A stretch of DNA of 64,000 nt from Falsarthrobacter nasiphocae (GTDB lineage Bacteria; Actinomycetota; Actinomycetes; Actinomycetales; Micrococcaceae): contig NZ_JAVDUI010000001.1 of assembly GCF_031456275.1 (NCBI RefSeq), positions 1,632,965 through 1,696,964 of the forward strand, given 5' to 3'. The position numbers and the translations under genes were made by a program. Positions 12,534-21,944 of this stretch are shown here, one piece after another. How positions within the stretch are numbered: position 1 is the first letter of the stretch; each line of letters starts with the position of its first letter. The notes under the pieces were generated by a model. That model was not told the DNA's origin. It ran no database searches and was given only the letters and a program-made list of their open reading frames with translations.

Positions 12534-12815
12534 ATGCCACGCAGCCTGAAGAAGGGTCCCTTCGTTGACCAGCACCTGTACGTCAAGGTCGCTGCCGAGA
12601 ACGAAAAGGGCACCAAGAACGTCATCAAGACGTGGTCCCGCCGTTCGATGATCGTGCCCGACATGCTCGGCCACACGATCGCCGTTCACGACGGACGCAA
12701 GCACATCCCCGTCTTCGTGACGGAGTCGATGGTCGGGCACAAGCTCGGCGAATTCGCCCCGACGCGGACTTTCCGCGGCCACGTGAAGGACGACAAGAAG
12801 GGCAAGCGCCGCTAA
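12534..12815 (+). CDS. rpsS: 30S ribosomal protein S19
   Basis: 93 aa, [16 protein letters not shown]19 forms a heterodimer with S13 in the 30S head near the A-site finger. The conserved [30 protein letters not shown] and [13 protein letters not shown] blocks are complete. 12 nt after rplB. Confidence 0.98.
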   Translation: MPRSLKKGPFVDQHLYVKVAAENEKGTKNVIKTWSRRSMIVPDMLGHTIAVHDGRKHIPVFVTESMVGHKLGEFAPTRTFRGHVKDDKKGKRR

Positions 12816-12846
12816 GCGGGGCTGCCTTTCAGAGAGAAGGAAAGCA

Positions 12847-13215
12847 ATGGAAGCCAAGGCAATTGCGCGTCACATCCGCGTAACGCCTATGAAGGCCCGG
12901 CGCGTCGTCAACCTCGTTCGTGGCAAGCAGGCGAATGAGGCCCTGGCGATTCTGAAGTTTGCCCCGCAGGCAGCTTCGGAGCCGGTGTCTAAGGTTCTGG
13001 CGTCTGCGATCGCGAATGCTCGCGTCGCAGCCGACCGTGACGGCGTCGCGTTCAAGGAGGACGAGCTGTTCATCAGCGAAGCCTTCGTTGACGAGGGTCC
13101 CACGATGAAGCGATTCCAGCCCCGTGCACAGGGTCGCGCCTACCGCATCAACAAGCGCACGAGCCACATCACCGTGGTTGTCGCGCTTCCGGAAGAGAAG
13201 GGTGGGGAGAAGTAA
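12847..13215 (+). CDS. rplV: 50S ribosomal protein L22
   Basis: 122 aa, ATG after AGAGAGAAGGAAAGCA. L22 binds all domains of 23S rRNA and its beta-hairpin lines the exit tunnel next to L4. The hairpin region [23 protein letters not shown] is intact. Its TAA directly abuts the rpsC ATG (TAAATG). Confidence 0.98.
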   Translation: MEAKAIARHIRVTPMKARRVVNLVRGKQANEALAILKFAPQAASEPVSKVLASAIANARVAADRDGVAFKEDELFISEAFVDEGPTMKRFQPRAQGRAYRINKRTSHITVVVALPEEKGGEK

Positions 13216-14022
13216 ATGGGACAGAAGATCAACCCGAACGGATTCCGACTCGGAATCACGACGGCCCACACGTCGCACTGGTTCGCTGACAGCAACAAGC
13301 CGGGTCAGCGGTACAAGGACTTCGTGGTCGAGGACGTCAAGATCCGCGAAATGTTCCAGGGTCCGAGCATGGACCGCGCCGCCGTCGCGAAGATCGAGAT
13401 CGAGCGCACGCGTGACCGCGTCCGTGTGGACATCCACACCGCCCGCCCGGGCATCGTCATCGGCCGCCGCGGCGCCGAGGCCGATCGCATCCGCGGCGAG
13501 CTCGAGAAGCTCACGGGCAAGCAGGTTCAGCTGAACATCCTCGAGGTCAAGAACCCCGAGGCCGACGCGACGCTCGTCGCCCAGGGCATCGCTGAGCAGC
13601 TCGCTTCGCGTGTGGCGTTCCGCCGCGCGATGAAGAAGGCCATGCAGTCCGCGCAGCGCGCCGGCGCCAAGGGCATCCGTGTCCAGTGCTCCGGTCGCCT
13701 TGGCGGCGCCGAGATGAGCCGCAAGGAGTTCTACCGCGAGGGACGCGTTCCCCTGCACACGCTCCGCGCGAACATCGACTACGGATTCTTCGAGGCCAAG
13801 ACGACCTTCGGTCGCATCGGCGTCAAGGTCTGGATCTACAAGGGTGACGTCACGGCCAAGGAGCTCGCAGCGCAGGCTGCCGCAGCTCCCGCTCGCGGCC
13901 GCGGCGGAGAGCGCCCGGGTCGCGGTGGCGAGCGTCGTCGCCGTGGCAACGACCGTCCGGCGCAGGCACCGGCTCAGGCTCCGGCCGAGGCCCCCGTGGC
14001 TGCAGAGGGAGGAGAGGCTTAA
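13216..14022 (+). CDS. rpsC: 30S ribosomal protein S3, with Arg/Gly- and Ala/Pro-rich C-terminal tail
   Basis: 268 aa. S3 lines the mRNA entry channel and contributes helicase activity. The KH domain [20 protein letters not shown] and the C-terminal [13 protein letters not shown] are standard. Beyond residue about 216 there is a 50-residue tail with [18 protein letters not shown] followed by [21 protein letters not shown]. The tail is an actinobacterial-type extension and is likely disordered. The basic part could touch mRNA or rRNA near the entry site (inference). rplP abuts the stop. Confidence 0.98.
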   Translation: MGQKINPNGFRLGITTAHTSHWFADSNKPGQRYKDFVVEDVKIREMFQGPSMDRAAVAKIEIERTRDRVRVDIHTARPGIVIGRRGAEADRIRGELEKLTGKQVQLNILEVKNPEADATLVAQGIAEQLASRVAFRRAMKKAMQSAQRAGAKGIRVQCSGRLGGAEMSRKEFYREGRVPLHTLRANIDYGFFEAKTTFGRIGVKVWIYKGDVTAKELAAQAAAAPARGRGGERPGRGGERRRRGNDRPAQAPAQAPAEAPVAAEGGEA

Positions 14023-14439
14023 ATGCTTATCCCACGTCGAGTGAAGCACCGCAAGCAGCACCACCCGAAGCGCTCCGGCGCTGCCAAGGGCGGAACGACT
14101 GTCAGCTTCGGTGAGTACGGCATTCAGGCCCTCACGCCCGCCTATGTGACGAACCGCCAGATTGAGGCGGCTCGTATTGCGATGACTCGCCACATCAAGC
14201 GTGGCGGCAAGGTCTGGATCAACATCTACCCGGACCGTCCGCTGACGAAGAAGCCTGCCGAAACCCGCATGGGTTCCGGTAAGGGTTCGCCGGAGTGGTG
14301 GGTTGCGAACGTCAAGCCGGGACGAGTTCTCTTCGAGCTCTCCGGCGTCAGCGAGGAAGTGGCCCGTGAGGCCCTCCGACTCGCTATCCACAAGCTGCCG
14401 CTGAAGGCACGTATCGTCCGTCGTGAGGGTGGTGAATAA
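14023..14439 (+). CDS. rplP: 50S ribosomal protein L16
   Basis: 138 aa, [20 protein letters not shown]16 sits at the base of the A site and helps position aminoacyl-tRNA. The family signature [19 protein letters not shown] is complete. Coupled to rpsC by adjacency (TAA then ATG) and followed by rpmC after one base. Confidence 0.98.
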   Translation: MLIPRRVKHRKQHHPKRSGAAKGGTTVSFGEYGIQALTPAYVTNRQIEAARIAMTRHIKRGGKVWINIYPDRPLTKKPAETRMGSGKGSPEWWVANVKPGRVLFELSGVSEEVAREALRLAIHKLPLKARIVRREGGE

Positions 14440-14440
14440 C

Positions 14441-14683
14441 ATGGCTATTGGATCCAAGGATCTTGCCATCAAGGAGCTGACCAGCTTCGACAACGAGCGC
14501 CTCACGAAGGAGCTGAAGAAGGCCAAGGAAGAGCTGTTCAACCTGCGCTTCCAGGCCGCGAGCGGTCAGCTGGAGAACAACAGCCGTCTCCGTGCCGTGC
14601 GCCGCGACATCGCCCGCATCTACACGGTGCTGCGCGAGCGCGAGCTCAAGATCGTCGAAGACGTCAAGGGAGATGACAAGTGA
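14441..14683 (+). CDS. rpmC: 50S ribosomal protein L29
   Basis: 80 aa from ATG 14441 ([21 protein letters not shown]). I rejected the in-frame GTG at 14423 because it lies inside rplP. L29 is a two-helix protein near the tunnel exit. The signature [27 protein letters not shown] is clear. The stop overlaps the rpsQ GTG by 4 nt. Confidence 0.97.
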   Translation: MAIGSKDLAIKELTSFDNERLTKELKKAKEELFNLRFQAASGQLENNSRLRAVRRDIARIYTVLRERELKIVEDVKGDDK

Positions 14684-14970
14684 GCGAAAAGGAAGTCGCA
14701 GTGACTGAAGAGTCCACCACTCGCGGTTACCGCAAGACCCGTCGCGGCTACGTCGTCTCCGACAAGATGGAGAAGACGATCACGGTCGAGGTCGAGGACC
14801 GCGTGAAGCACGCCCTCTACGGCAAGGTGCTCCGCCGTTCGTCGAAGGTCAAGGCCCACGACGAAGAGAACCAGGCCGGCATCGGCGACCTGGTCCTCAT
14901 CTCGGAGACCCGCCCGCTTTCGGCAACGAAGCGCTGGCGCCTTGTGGAGATCATCGAAAAGGCTCGCTGA
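14680..14970 (+). CDS. rpsQ: 30S ribosomal protein S17
   Basis: 96 aa, GTG start overlapping rpmC. An OB-fold protein that binds the 16S 5' domain early in assembly. The core [17 protein letters not shown] and [33 protein letters not shown] is complete, preceded by a 20-residue acidic extension ([14 protein letters not shown]). Last gene of the S10 cluster; a terminator follows, so rplN is not directly co-transcribed with it. Confidence 0.98.
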   Translation: MSEKEVAVTEESTTRGYRKTRRGYVVSDKMEKTITVEVEDRVKHALYGKVLRRSSKVKAHDEENQAGIGDLVLISETRPLSATKRWRLVEIIEKAR

Positions 14971-15029
14971 TCCCCGCGGTGAGCCGGGACCCCCAGGGTC
15001 TCGGATGACCGCACCACAGAGCTGAACGG

Positions 15030-15065
15030 AGGCCCCCGTTCTGGATTCGTCCAGAGCGGGGGCCT
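15030..15065 (+). terminator. S10 operon terminator with UUCG loop
   Basis: 16-bp stem AGGCCCCCGTTCTGGA paired with TCCAGAGCGGGGGCCT (one G-T wobble), closed by the stable tetraloop TTCG. A pyrimidine-rich CTCTCTG follows. This breaks the usual rpsQ-rplN continuity. Confidence 0.85.
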
Positions 15066-15111
15066 CTCTGCGTCCTCCGTCATAACGGCGAGTCGTCAAA
15101 GCGGGCGTGCG

Positions 15112-15117
15112 TATGAT
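15112..15117 (+). promoter_or_regulatory. Candidate -10 for the ABC exporter pair
   Basis: TATGAT matches TATAAT at 5 of 6 positions and lies 33 nt before the GTG start. No convincing -35 at 17-18 nt. Its place just after the S10 terminator supports a separate transcription unit. Confidence 0.4.
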
Positions 15118-15150
15118 TGACTCCCCTCAACTGGGGAGGGGATTGCCGCA

Positions 15151-16593
15151 GTGTGTAGACCATCTCGTTCTGGCGCTTGCGCGGCAGCCGTCGTCGCCCT
15201 GCAGGTCCTCACGTATGGCGGCCTGACTCTGGCTATTGGGGGTTGCGTGGAGGCCCTCGTAGCCCGCGACGGTGGTGAGCTGTGGGCCTCGGTGGGGGTC
15301 GTTACGGCGCTCCTCGCTGTCGACGCCGCTCTCGGAGCAACTTCGGTATACCTCACGAGCTTTGTGGAGGCCGAGGGCGCTCGGTGCCTGTCAACGCGCC
15401 TCGTGCGCACGGTACGGCCCCGGTCTGCTGACTACACCACGGCCCTGACCTCGGACGTGTCTAGCGTGGTGCGCCTCGGCGAGTTCGTCCCGCGCGCAGC
15501 CCTCCGCATTTGCTTGGGACTCGGTGCGGCGCTCGTCATGTTCGTCTTCCACGTCTGGCTGGGCGTCGTCGCATGCGCAGCGACGGTGGTCGCCTACGGC
15601 CTCATGGTGACGGTCAACCGGAGGGTGGCGGCGCGGGTCTCGCACTCCCGAGAAAGCTATGGGATGGCCGTGCGGCGCGCGGAGGAGATCGCCAGCCGGT
15701 CCCGCATGATCGCTGGACTCAAAGCGGGCCCCCGCCTCAGCGCGTGGTTCTCCGCGAGCCTGCGAACGTCGCTTGAGCATGACCGTGCGGTCATCCGCAC
15801 GAACAGCGCCCACATGTCGGTCCAGGAGGCACTCGGGGGAGCGGCGCTCCTCGGCTTCGCGGGGGTGATCTGGGCGCTCACCTCCCGCGGTGCGCTCTCG
15901 GTCGGGGAGGCGACGACGGCCATGGTTCTCTTCCCCCGCCTGAGCGATGCCATTCCGTGGGCAGCCCACGTGTTCGTCCTGCTCCAGCCCGCGCGGGAGG
16001 CCCGGCGCAGGCTCGCGGCGCTCGACACATCCAACGCGGCGTCGGGTCCGTCCTCGGTGCGCCTGTTCTCAGACACGCCGCTCATTGCGCCCCTGTTCGA
16101 GGGGCTCCTCCGCGCCAGGGGATCCGGGGACCCTGGCCTGGCCGCTGCCCTGGAGGCGGCCCATGCCGACGAGGTGCTTCGCAGGTTCGAGCCCGCCGTC
16201 GCCCGAGAAACGCGGGATCCAGAGGGGCTCGTCTCGGGCGGGCAGCGCCAGCGACTCCTCCTGGCACACGCGCTGTGGGAGATGTCTGGGAAGCAAAGAC
16301 GCTATGGTGCCGGGAACGGGGGCGGTCTTCTCGGTGCGCCGGAAGTCGAAAGCGAGTCCGGGCCTGATGTCCCGGAGCTTCGTCTGCACATGATTGGAGC
16401 CCTGGACTCGGTCGACGAGCCGACCCGGGAGCGAATCACGACGGCCCTGAGTGCCTGGGAGCGTGTCGTGGTGACGGAGGTGGCGCTGCCTGGAGGCCCC
16501 GGCAATCTGACGGGTGACGTTCCGGATGCGGACGCAACCCCGGCTGACCCCGCAGCGACTTGGCTCGAGCCGTCGATGAGAGGGGAGGGGTAG
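15151..16593 (+). CDS. ABC exporter subunit with a half-deleted nucleotide-binding domain
   Basis: 480 aa, GTG start after GGGGAGGGG. About six membrane helices (residues 10-270) look like an ABC type I exporter domain. The ATPase part is abnormal: there is no Walker A or Q-loop. The sequence passes from the membrane domain (about 290) straight into a helical-subdomain-like region and an intact signature VSGGQRQR (about 361-368). The Walker B/D-loop is reduced to LHMIGALDS (about 412-420), lacking Asp and catalytic Glu, and no switch His is visible. An unusual 45-residue Gly/Ser-rich insert separates signature and D-loop. The reading frame is open and ends 3 nt before the partner gene, so this looks like a maintained subunit rather than a pseudogene. 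Substrate unknown. Confidence 0.75.
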   Translation: MCRPSRSGACAAAVVALQVLTYGGLTLAIGGCVEALVARDGGELWASVGVVTALLAVDAALGATSVYLTSFVEAEGARCLSTRLVRTVRPRSADYTTALTSDVSSVVRLGEFVPRAALRICLGLGAALVMFVFHVWLGVVACAATVVAYGLMVTVNRRVAARVSHSRESYGMAVRRAEEIASRSRMIAGLKAGPRLSAWFSASLRTSLEHDRAVIRTNSAHMSVQEALGGAALLGFAGVIWALTSRGALSVGEATTAMVLFPRLSDAIPWAAHVFVLLQPAREARRRLAALDTSNAASGPSSVRLFSDTPLIAPLFEGLLRARGSGDPGLAAALEAAHADEVLRRFEPAVARETRDPEGLVSGGQRQRLLLAHALWEMSGKQRRYGAGNGGGLLGAPEVESESGPDVPELRLHMIGALDSVDEPTRERITTALSAWERVVVTEVALPGGPGNLTGDVPDADATPADPAATWLEPSMRGEG

Positions 16594-16596
16594 ACA

Positions 16597-18312
16597 GTGT
16601 CCTCCCACCCAACGCAGGTCCAGCTCGGGCCGGACGGCCTCCCCTTGGCCACCCCACGCGAGGTCCTCCGCCATCTGGCGATCTTGAGCGGCCCACACCG
16701 GCGAGGCGCAATAGCCAGTGCCGTCCTCTCTCTCGCGGCGGGCGTGCTGTTCCTCGTCTTCCCCAGCGTCGTCGGGGAGGTCACGGCCCTGGCGCAGGGC
16801 CGCGCACCGCACGTGCCGACGCTCGTCGGTCTTGGGATCGCCGCGTTTGTGCTCAAACCCGTGGTGAGCGCCGCGCAGCAGCGGGCCGCCTCGTCCTTCG
16901 GCCTCGCCATCTACGCGGGTCTGAGCGAATACGCCGTCAAACGAGTCATGGGACTGCACCCGAGGGCCGTGGAATGTCTGGGGCCTGAGAAATTCACGGC
17001 CCGCTCCGTGCGGGACTGCCGTCGGGTTGGGGACCTCGTGGCGAACGGGCTGCCGTCCATCCTCCTTCTCGCGGCACAGGCACTCTTCAGTCTCGTCTTC
17101 CTCGCAGCGCTGGGGCCGTGGTTCCTTGCGCCCATGACGGCCGCCCTGGCTTTGACCGCGGCTGGCCTCGCATGGATGCTTCCCCGGTCGCGCGCGGCTG
17201 CAGAACGGGAGGCAACCGCTGATGCGCAGGCGCTCGGCCGTCTTGGCACCCTCGCCACAGGCGGTCGGCGGCTCGAGCAGGCGGGATGGCTTGATCTCGC
17301 GCGCGAGGACACCGTCCTGGCCCTCGACAGGAAGGCCGAAGCTCAGGCCCGCGTGCGCGCCGTCCAGACGCGCTTCGCCGTCGTCGAGGGGCTCGCCACG
17401 GGCGCCCTCGTCGTCGGCCCCATGATCCTTGCGGCTCTCCTCCCGCAGGGGGCGGGAGCGCTGGGGGCGGACGACGTCGCCCGCGCCGTGGCGCTGGGAG
17501 TGGCTTTGCGAGCGGTGATCGGGGAGGCAGTCTTCTGGGTGGACGAGGTGCAGCTGACGCAGCTCGCCTTTCGGCGCATCTTCGGGCTGGAGCATGTGGA
17601 GGCGCGCGGCCCTGAGCCGATGAAGGTGCGCGCGTCTGGCCCTGCCATCGCCTGCGACGGCGTCCCGTTTGCGTATCCGGGTGCCCGTGAGGAGACGCTG
17701 CGCGGGGTGAGCCTGACTCTACGGCCGGGGGAGCACGCCGCGCTCGTGGGCCTGTCCGGGTCAGGGAAGAGCACACTCCTGCGCATACTGGCCGGGCAAT
17801 TGGAGCCGACCTCCGGAGAGGTGACTCTTGCCGGGGTCCCCGCAGCGCACGCGATGGACGCGGAGACTCAAGGCCGAGATCTCATGCTCTATGCGTGCCA
17901 GGAGCCGTTCTCCTTCGCCGGGACGGTGGGGGAGAACGTTCTGCTGACGCCGGGGGGAGGCTCACTACGGGACAAGGAGCAGGTGCGGGCCCTCATCCGC
18001 GAGGCGGGGCTGCACTTGCTTGTGGGGCTCGATCTCGATGCTGACTGCACGTCGGACGATCTCTCGGCCGGGCAGTTGCGGGACCTGGGACTGCTGCGCC
18101 TGCTGTGGCGCCCGCCGTTGGTGATCCTCTTCGACGAGACGTTCGCGGGCAAGACGCTGGAGGAGCAGCGGCGGATCCTAGCGGCAATCCCACCTGGGAC
18201 GGCCTCGCTCAGCGTGGTGCACGACCACACGATCCTGCCGGCCTTCGACATGGTCTTCCGTCTTGATGACGGCGTGGTCGCCGCCGAGCCGATTCGTCCG
18301 GCGGGCGTCTGA
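16597..18312 (+). CDS. ABC exporter subunit, membrane domain plus ATPase with degenerate signature
   Basis: 571 aa, GTG start 3 nt after the partner gene. Six-helix exporter domain (about 25-310) then an ATPase domain with Walker A GLSGSGKST (385-393), Q-loop Gln435 (ACQEP), signature LSAGQLRDL (489-497, canonical LSGGQ altered), Walker B VILFDE with catalytic Glu514, and switch His542 (VVHDH). It therefore supplies everything except a good signature, which the partner supplies. Together they would form one competent ATP site and one dead site, as in asymmetric heterodimeric exporters (CydDC/TM287-288 type). Substrate unknown; no modification or precursor gene lies beside it. Confidence 0.8.
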   Translation: MSSHPTQVQLGPDGLPLATPREVLRHLAILSGPHRRGAIASAVLSLAAGVLFLVFPSVVGEVTALAQGRAPHVPTLVGLGIAAFVLKPVVSAAQQRAASSFGLAIYAGLSEYAVKRVMGLHPRAVECLGPEKFTARSVRDCRRVGDLVANGLPSILLLAAQALFSLVFLAALGPWFLAPMTAALALTAAGLAWMLPRSRAAAEREATADAQALGRLGTLATGGRRLEQAGWLDLAREDTVLALDRKAEAQARVRAVQTRFAVVEGLATGALVVGPMILAALLPQGAGALGADDVARAVALGVALRAVIGEAVFWVDEVQLTQLAFRRIFGLEHVEARGPEPMKVRASGPAIACDGVPFAYPGAREETLRGVSLTLRPGEHAALVGLSGSGKSTLLRILAGQLEPTSGEVTLAGVPAAHAMDAETQGRDLMLYACQEPFSFAGTVGENVLLTPGGGSLRDKEQVRALIREAGLHLLVGLDLDADCTSDDLSAGQLRDLGLLRLLWRPPLVILFDETFAGKTLEEQRRILAAIPPGTASLSVVHDHTILPAFDMVFRLDDGVVAAEPIRPAGV

Positions 18313-18317
18313 GGCTG

Positions 18318-18323
18318 TAGAGT
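18318..18323 (+). promoter_or_regulatory. Candidate -10 of the spc operon
   Basis: TAGAGT fits TAnnnT, 190 nt before rplN and just after the exporter stop. The leader ends with hairpin CTCACGC-AGATG-GCGTGAG (18468-18486) shortly before the rplN Shine-Dalgarno CAGGAG. No clear -35. Confidence 0.4.
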
Positions 18324-18512
18324 AGAAGATCTGCACGTCTGTGCCCTTTTCGCGCGCCCACTTCTGCCGCGAGGAGCATGGCAGACGGCGGACCCCGTAG
18401 CCCCGCTGTTCGGACGCACCTATGTTGCGAGCATGGAATGCGGGTTGCACATATCCGTTCCGCAAGGCTCACGCAGATGGCGTGAGAACCAGCGCGACGA
18501 CAGGAGTAGACA

Positions 18513-18881
18513 TTGATTCAGCAGGAGTCGCGACTCAAAGTCGCCGACAACACGGGTGCTAAGGAAATCCTCACCATCCGCGTTCTCGGTGGCTCTGGCC
18601 GTCGCTACGCAGGCATCGGCGACGTCATCGTCGCCACCGTCAAGGATGCAATCCCTGGCGGAAACGTGAAGAAGGGCGACGTCGTCAAGGCTGTCGTCGT
18701 CCGCACCAAGAAGGAGCGCCGCCGTGCGGATGGCTCTTACATCAAGTTCGACGAGAACGCAGCAGTCATCTTGAAGAACGACGGCGACCCCCGTGGCACG
18801 CGCATCTTCGGCCCCGTGGGCCGCGAGCTGCGCGACAAGAAGTTCATGAAGATCGTCTCGCTCGCCCCGGAGGTGCTCTAA
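18513..18881 (+). CDS. rplN: 50S ribosomal protein L14
   Basis: 122 aa, TTG start fixed by the universal N-terminus [18 protein letters not shown] and by ACAGGAG upstream. L14 contributes to intersubunit bridges and binds the silencing factor RsfS. The rest ([54 protein letters not shown]) is complete. First gene of the spc operon, with a 190-nt leader. Confidence 0.98.
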   Translation: MIQQESRLKVADNTGAKEILTIRVLGGSGRRYAGIGDVIVATVKDAIPGGNVKKGDVVKAVVVRTKKERRRADGSYIKFDENAAVILKNDGDPRGTRIFGPVGRELRDKKFMKIVSLAPEVL

Positions 18882-18884
18882 CTC

Positions 18885-19244
18885 ATGGCAAAGATCAAGA
18901 AGGGCGATCTCGTCCAGGTGATCACCGGCGCAAAGGCCGAGCGTGGGGGAGACCGCGGCAAGCAGGGCAAGGTCCTCCAGGTCCTTCCCAAGGAGAACCG
19001 CGTCCTCGTCGAGGGCATCAACCGCGTCAAGAAGCACGTGCGCGCCGGCCAGACGGCCGCGGGCTCCACGGAAGGCGGCATCATCGAGGTCGAGGCCCCG
19101 ATCCATGTCTCCAACGTGGCTCTCGTTGACCCCGAGACCAAGAAGCCGACCCGCGTCGGCTACCGACTCGAGACCGTGACGCGCGACGGCAAGCAGAAGA
19201 CCGTCCGCATCCGCGTCTCCAAGGCCACTGGAAAGGATCTCTGA
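18885..19244 (+). CDS. rplX: 50S ribosomal protein L24
   Basis: 119 aa, beginning [18 protein letters not shown] (KOW motif). L24 initiates 50S assembly with L3 and lies near the tunnel exit. [20 protein letters not shown] is the expected central block. It ends one base into the rplE ATG (TGATG). Confidence 0.98.
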   Translation: MAKIKKGDLVQVITGAKAERGGDRGKQGKVLQVLPKENRVLVEGINRVKKHVRAGQTAAGSTEGGIIEVEAPIHVSNVALVDPETKKPTRVGYRLETVTRDGKQKTVRIRVSKATGKDL

Positions 19245-19810
19245 TGTCTGAGACCACCGCAGTCGCGCCGCGCCTGAAGTCCAAGTACGCCGGTGAGATC
19301 CGTGAGTCCCTCCAGAGCGAGTTCAACTACGTCAACGTCAACCAGGTCCCCGGCCTGGTCAAGGTTGTCGTGAACATGGGTGTCGGCGACGCCGCCAAGG
19401 ACTCGAAGCTCATCGAGGGTGCTGTTCGCGACCTCACGGCCATCACCGGCCAGAAGCCGATGGTGACCAAGGCCCGCAAGTCGATCGCCCAGTTCAAGCT
19501 CCGCGAGGGTATGCCCATTGGCGCCCACGTGACGCTTCGTGGCGACCGCATGTGGGAGTTCGTCGACCGTCTGGTGACCCTTGCTCTCCCGCGTATCCGC
19601 GACTTCCGCGGCCTCTCGGGCAAGCAGTTTGACGGCAACGGCAACTACACGTTCGGTTTGACCGAGCAGTCCATGTTCCACGAGATCGATCAGGACAAGA
19701 TCGACCGCGTGCGCGGCATGGACATCACGGTTGTCACGACCGCCAAGACCGACGACGAAGGCCGCGCGCTCCTCAAGGCGCTGGGCTTCCCGTTCAAGAC
19801 CGAGAACTAA
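19244..19810 (+). CDS. rplE: 50S ribosomal protein L5
   Basis: 188 aa. L5 binds 5S rRNA in the central protuberance and touches the P-site tRNA. Conserved [21 protein letters not shown] and [26 protein letters not shown] blocks are intact. In most bacteria rpsN (S14) follows; here a 64-nt gap leads directly to rpsH and holds no S14 coding sequence. Confidence 0.98.
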   Translation: MSETTAVAPRLKSKYAGEIRESLQSEFNYVNVNQVPGLVKVVVNMGVGDAAKDSKLIEGAVRDLTAITGQKPMVTKARKSIAQFKLREGMPIGAHVTLRGDRMWEFVDRLVTLALPRIRDFRGLSGKQFDGNGNYTFGLTEQSMFHEIDQDKIDRVRGMDITVVTTAKTDDEGRALLKALGFPFKTEN

Positions 19811-19874
19811 ACCACTACGTAACAGGTCCGCGCGAACCGCGGAAACCGTTATGAGGAAGGGCTAAGGCCCCGTC

Positions 19875-20273
19875 ATGACCATGACAGATCCCGTCGCAGA
19901 CATGTTGACGCGTCTGCGCAACGCAAACTCGGCATACCACGAGTCCGTTTCCATGCCGTTCAGCAAGCTGAAGGCACGTGTTGCGGACATCCTCAAGGCC
20001 GAGGGTTACATCAAGGACTGGAGCGAGGAAGAGGCTGAGGTCGGCAAGACGCTCACCCTCCAGCTCAAGTTCGGCCCGCAGCGCGAGCGTTCGATTGCCG
20101 GCATCCGCCGCATCTCGAAGCCCGGCCTGCGTGTCTACGCGAAGTCGACGAACCTCCCGCACGTTCTGGGCGGCCTCGGCATCGCAATCCTGTCCACGTC
20201 CTCCGGTCTCCTCACTGACCGCCAGGCTGCCAAGAAGGGCGTGGGCGGAGAAGTCCTCGCCTACGTTTGGTAA
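19875..20273 (+). CDS. rpsH: 30S ribosomal protein S8
   Basis: 132 aa, [19 protein letters not shown]8 organises the 16S central domain and in E. coli represses the spc operon by binding its mRNA. C-terminal signature [26 protein letters not shown] is complete. Start chosen at the family-consistent ATG 19875 (AGGAAGGGCTAAGGCC lies upstream). Confidence 0.98.
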   Translation: MTMTDPVADMLTRLRNANSAYHESVSMPFSKLKARVADILKAEGYIKDWSEEEAEVGKTLTLQLKFGPQRERSIAGIRRISKPGLRVYAKSTNLPHVLGGLGIAILSTSSGLLTDRQAAKKGVGGEVLAYVW

Positions 20274-20300
20274 TCAGGGAACAAGGGAAAGGAATAAACA

Positions 20301-20837
20301 ATGTCCCGCATTGGACGTCTCCCCATCTCGGTTCCCGCCGGCGTTGAGGTCAAGGTCGAGGGCAACCTCGTCACCGTCAAGGGCCCGAAGGGCACCCTGG
20401 AGCACACGGTTGCTTCGCCGATCACGGTCGCGCTGGACGAGAACACCCTCCAGGTGTCTCGCCCCGACGACCAGCGCGAGTCCCGCTCGCTCCACGGCCT
20501 CACGCGTTCGCTGATCAACAACCTGATCATCGGCGTGACCCAGGGATACGAAAAGAAGCTCGAGATCGTCGGAACGGGCTACCGCGTCCAGGCCAAGGGC
20601 CAGGACCTGGAGTTCGCTCTCGGATACTCGCACCCGATCACCGTCAAGGCTCCGGAAGGCATCACCTTCACGGTCGAGAGCCCGACGAAGTTCAGCGTGT
20701 CTGGCATCAGCAAGCAGCAGGTCGGCGAGGTTTCCGCCAACGTGCGCAAGCTCCGCAAGCCGGACCCGTACAAGGGCAAGGGTGTCCGTTACGCCGGCGA
20801 GCAGATCCGCCGCAAGGTCGGAAAGGCTGGTAAGTAA
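20301..20837 (+). CDS. rplF: 50S ribosomal protein L6
   Basis: 178 aa, [21 protein letters not shown]. Two-domain protein near the factor-binding site at the base of the L7/L12 stalk. The C-terminal signature [26 protein letters not shown] is intact. 2 nt before rplR. Confidence 0.98.
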   Translation: MSRIGRLPISVPAGVEVKVEGNLVTVKGPKGTLEHTVASPITVALDENTLQVSRPDDQRESRSLHGLTRSLINNLIIGVTQGYEKKLEIVGTGYRVQAKGQDLEFALGYSHPITVKAPEGITFTVESPTKFSVSGISKQQVGEVSANVRKLRKPDPYKGKGVRYAGEQIRRKVGKAGK

Positions 20838-20839
20838 CC

Positions 20840-21223
20840 ATGGCGATCAACATCAACAAGAAGCGCAACACGAAGAACAAGCAGGCTGCGCGTTCGCGCC
20901 GTCAGCTTCGCATCCGCAAGCGCATCGCGGGCACGGCTGCACGGCCGCGTCTCGTCGTCAACCGCTCCGCACGTCACATGTTCGTGCAGGTCGTCGACGA
21001 CTCCCGCGGCGTGACCGTGGCCTCCGCGTCGACGATGGAAGCCGACCTGCGCGGCTTCGACGGCGACAAGTCGGCCAAGGCCAAGCGCGTCGGTGAGCTC
21101 GTTGCCGAGCGCGCAAAGGCTGCGGGCGTCGAGGCGGTCGTCTTCGACCGCGGCGGCAACCGCTACCACGGCCGTGTGGCCGCGGTGGCCGAGGGCGCAC
21201 GTGAAGGCGGTCTGGCACTGTGA
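20840..21223 (+). CDS. rplR: 50S ribosomal protein L18
   Basis: 127 aa. L18 binds 5S rRNA and delivers it with L5 to the central protuberance. Arg/Lys-rich N-terminus, then [20 protein letters not shown] and [26 protein letters not shown]. The stop overlaps the rpsE GTG by 4 nt. Confidence 0.98.
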   Translation: MAININKKRNTKNKQAARSRRQLRIRKRIAGTAARPRLVVNRSARHMFVQVVDDSRGVTVASASTMEADLRGFDGDKSAKAKRVGELVAERAKAAGVEAVVFDRGGNRYHGRVAAVAEGAREGGLAL

Positions 21224-21942
21224 GCGAAGCAACCAACGAAAAGGAAACTCAGGTGACTGAAGCAAACGCTGCTGAGGCAACTGAAGCGGCTACGGCCAAC
21301 TCCGGCTCCGAGGATCGTCGCGGCGCTCGCCGTGACGGCGGCCGGGGCGGCGAGCGCGGCGGACGTCGTGAGGGTGGCCGTGGTGGCCGCGATTCCCGCG
21401 ACAGCCGTGGCAACGACGACAAGGACAAGTTCCTTGAGCGCGTCGTGACCATCAACCGTGTCGCCAAGGTCGTCAAGGGCGGCCGGCGTTTCAGCTTCAC
21501 CGCCCTCGTCGTCGTCGGTGACGGCAACGGCATGGTCGGTGTCGGCTACGGCAAGGCCAAGGAAGTTCCCGCCGCGATCGCCAAGGCGGTCGAGGAGGCC
21601 AAGAAGTCCTTCTTCCGGGTCCCCCGCATCGGCGGCACCATCCCGCACATCGTCCAGGGCGAGGCCGCTGCCGGCGTCGTGCTCCTGCGTCCGGCATCGC
21701 CGGGTACCGGTGTTATCGCCGGTGGTCCCGTCCGCGCCGTGCTCGAGTGCGCTGGCATCCACGACGTCCTCTCGAAGTCGCTGGGTTCCTCGAACGCGAT
21801 CAACATCGTCCACGCGACGGTCGCGGCGCTCCAGGGCCTCGAGGAGCCGGCAGCTGTTGCCGCGCGCCGCGGGCTTGCCCTCGACGAGGTCGTTCCCGCG
21901 TCCATCCTTCGGGCGATGCAGAACGAAAAGGCAGGTGCGTGA
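21220..21942 (+). CDS. rpsE: 30S ribosomal protein S5, with acidic then RGG-rich N-terminal extension
   Basis: 240 aa; canonical S5 is about 165. The core starts near residue 69 ([25 protein letters not shown]) and has [18 protein letters not shown] and [15 protein letters not shown]. The first 25 residues are acidic. Residues about 29-66 are RGG-like ([19 protein letters not shown]). S5 shares the mRNA entry channel with S3, which carries a similar tail here. The GTG at 21220 overlaps rplR; a second GTG at 21253 is possible. Confidence 0.96.
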   Translation: MSEATNEKETQVTEANAAEATEAATANSGSEDRRGARRDGGRGGERGGRREGGRGGRDSRDSRGNDDKDKFLERVVTINRVAKVVKGGRRFSFTALVVVGDGNGMVGVGYGKAKEVPAAIAKAVEEAKKSFFRVPRIGGTIPHIVQGEAAAGVVLLRPASPGTGVIAGGPVRAVLECAGIHDVLSKSLGSSNAINIVHATVAALQGLEEPAAVAARRGLALDEVVPASILRAMQNEKAGA

Positions 21943-21944
21943 CC

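Noticed and set aside
16020-16200. A hidden frameshifted Walker A in the first ABC subunit
   Set aside because: Neither other forward frame in this interval gives a G-x-x-G-x-G-K-S/T sequence by eye, and the interval is too short for the missing lobe.
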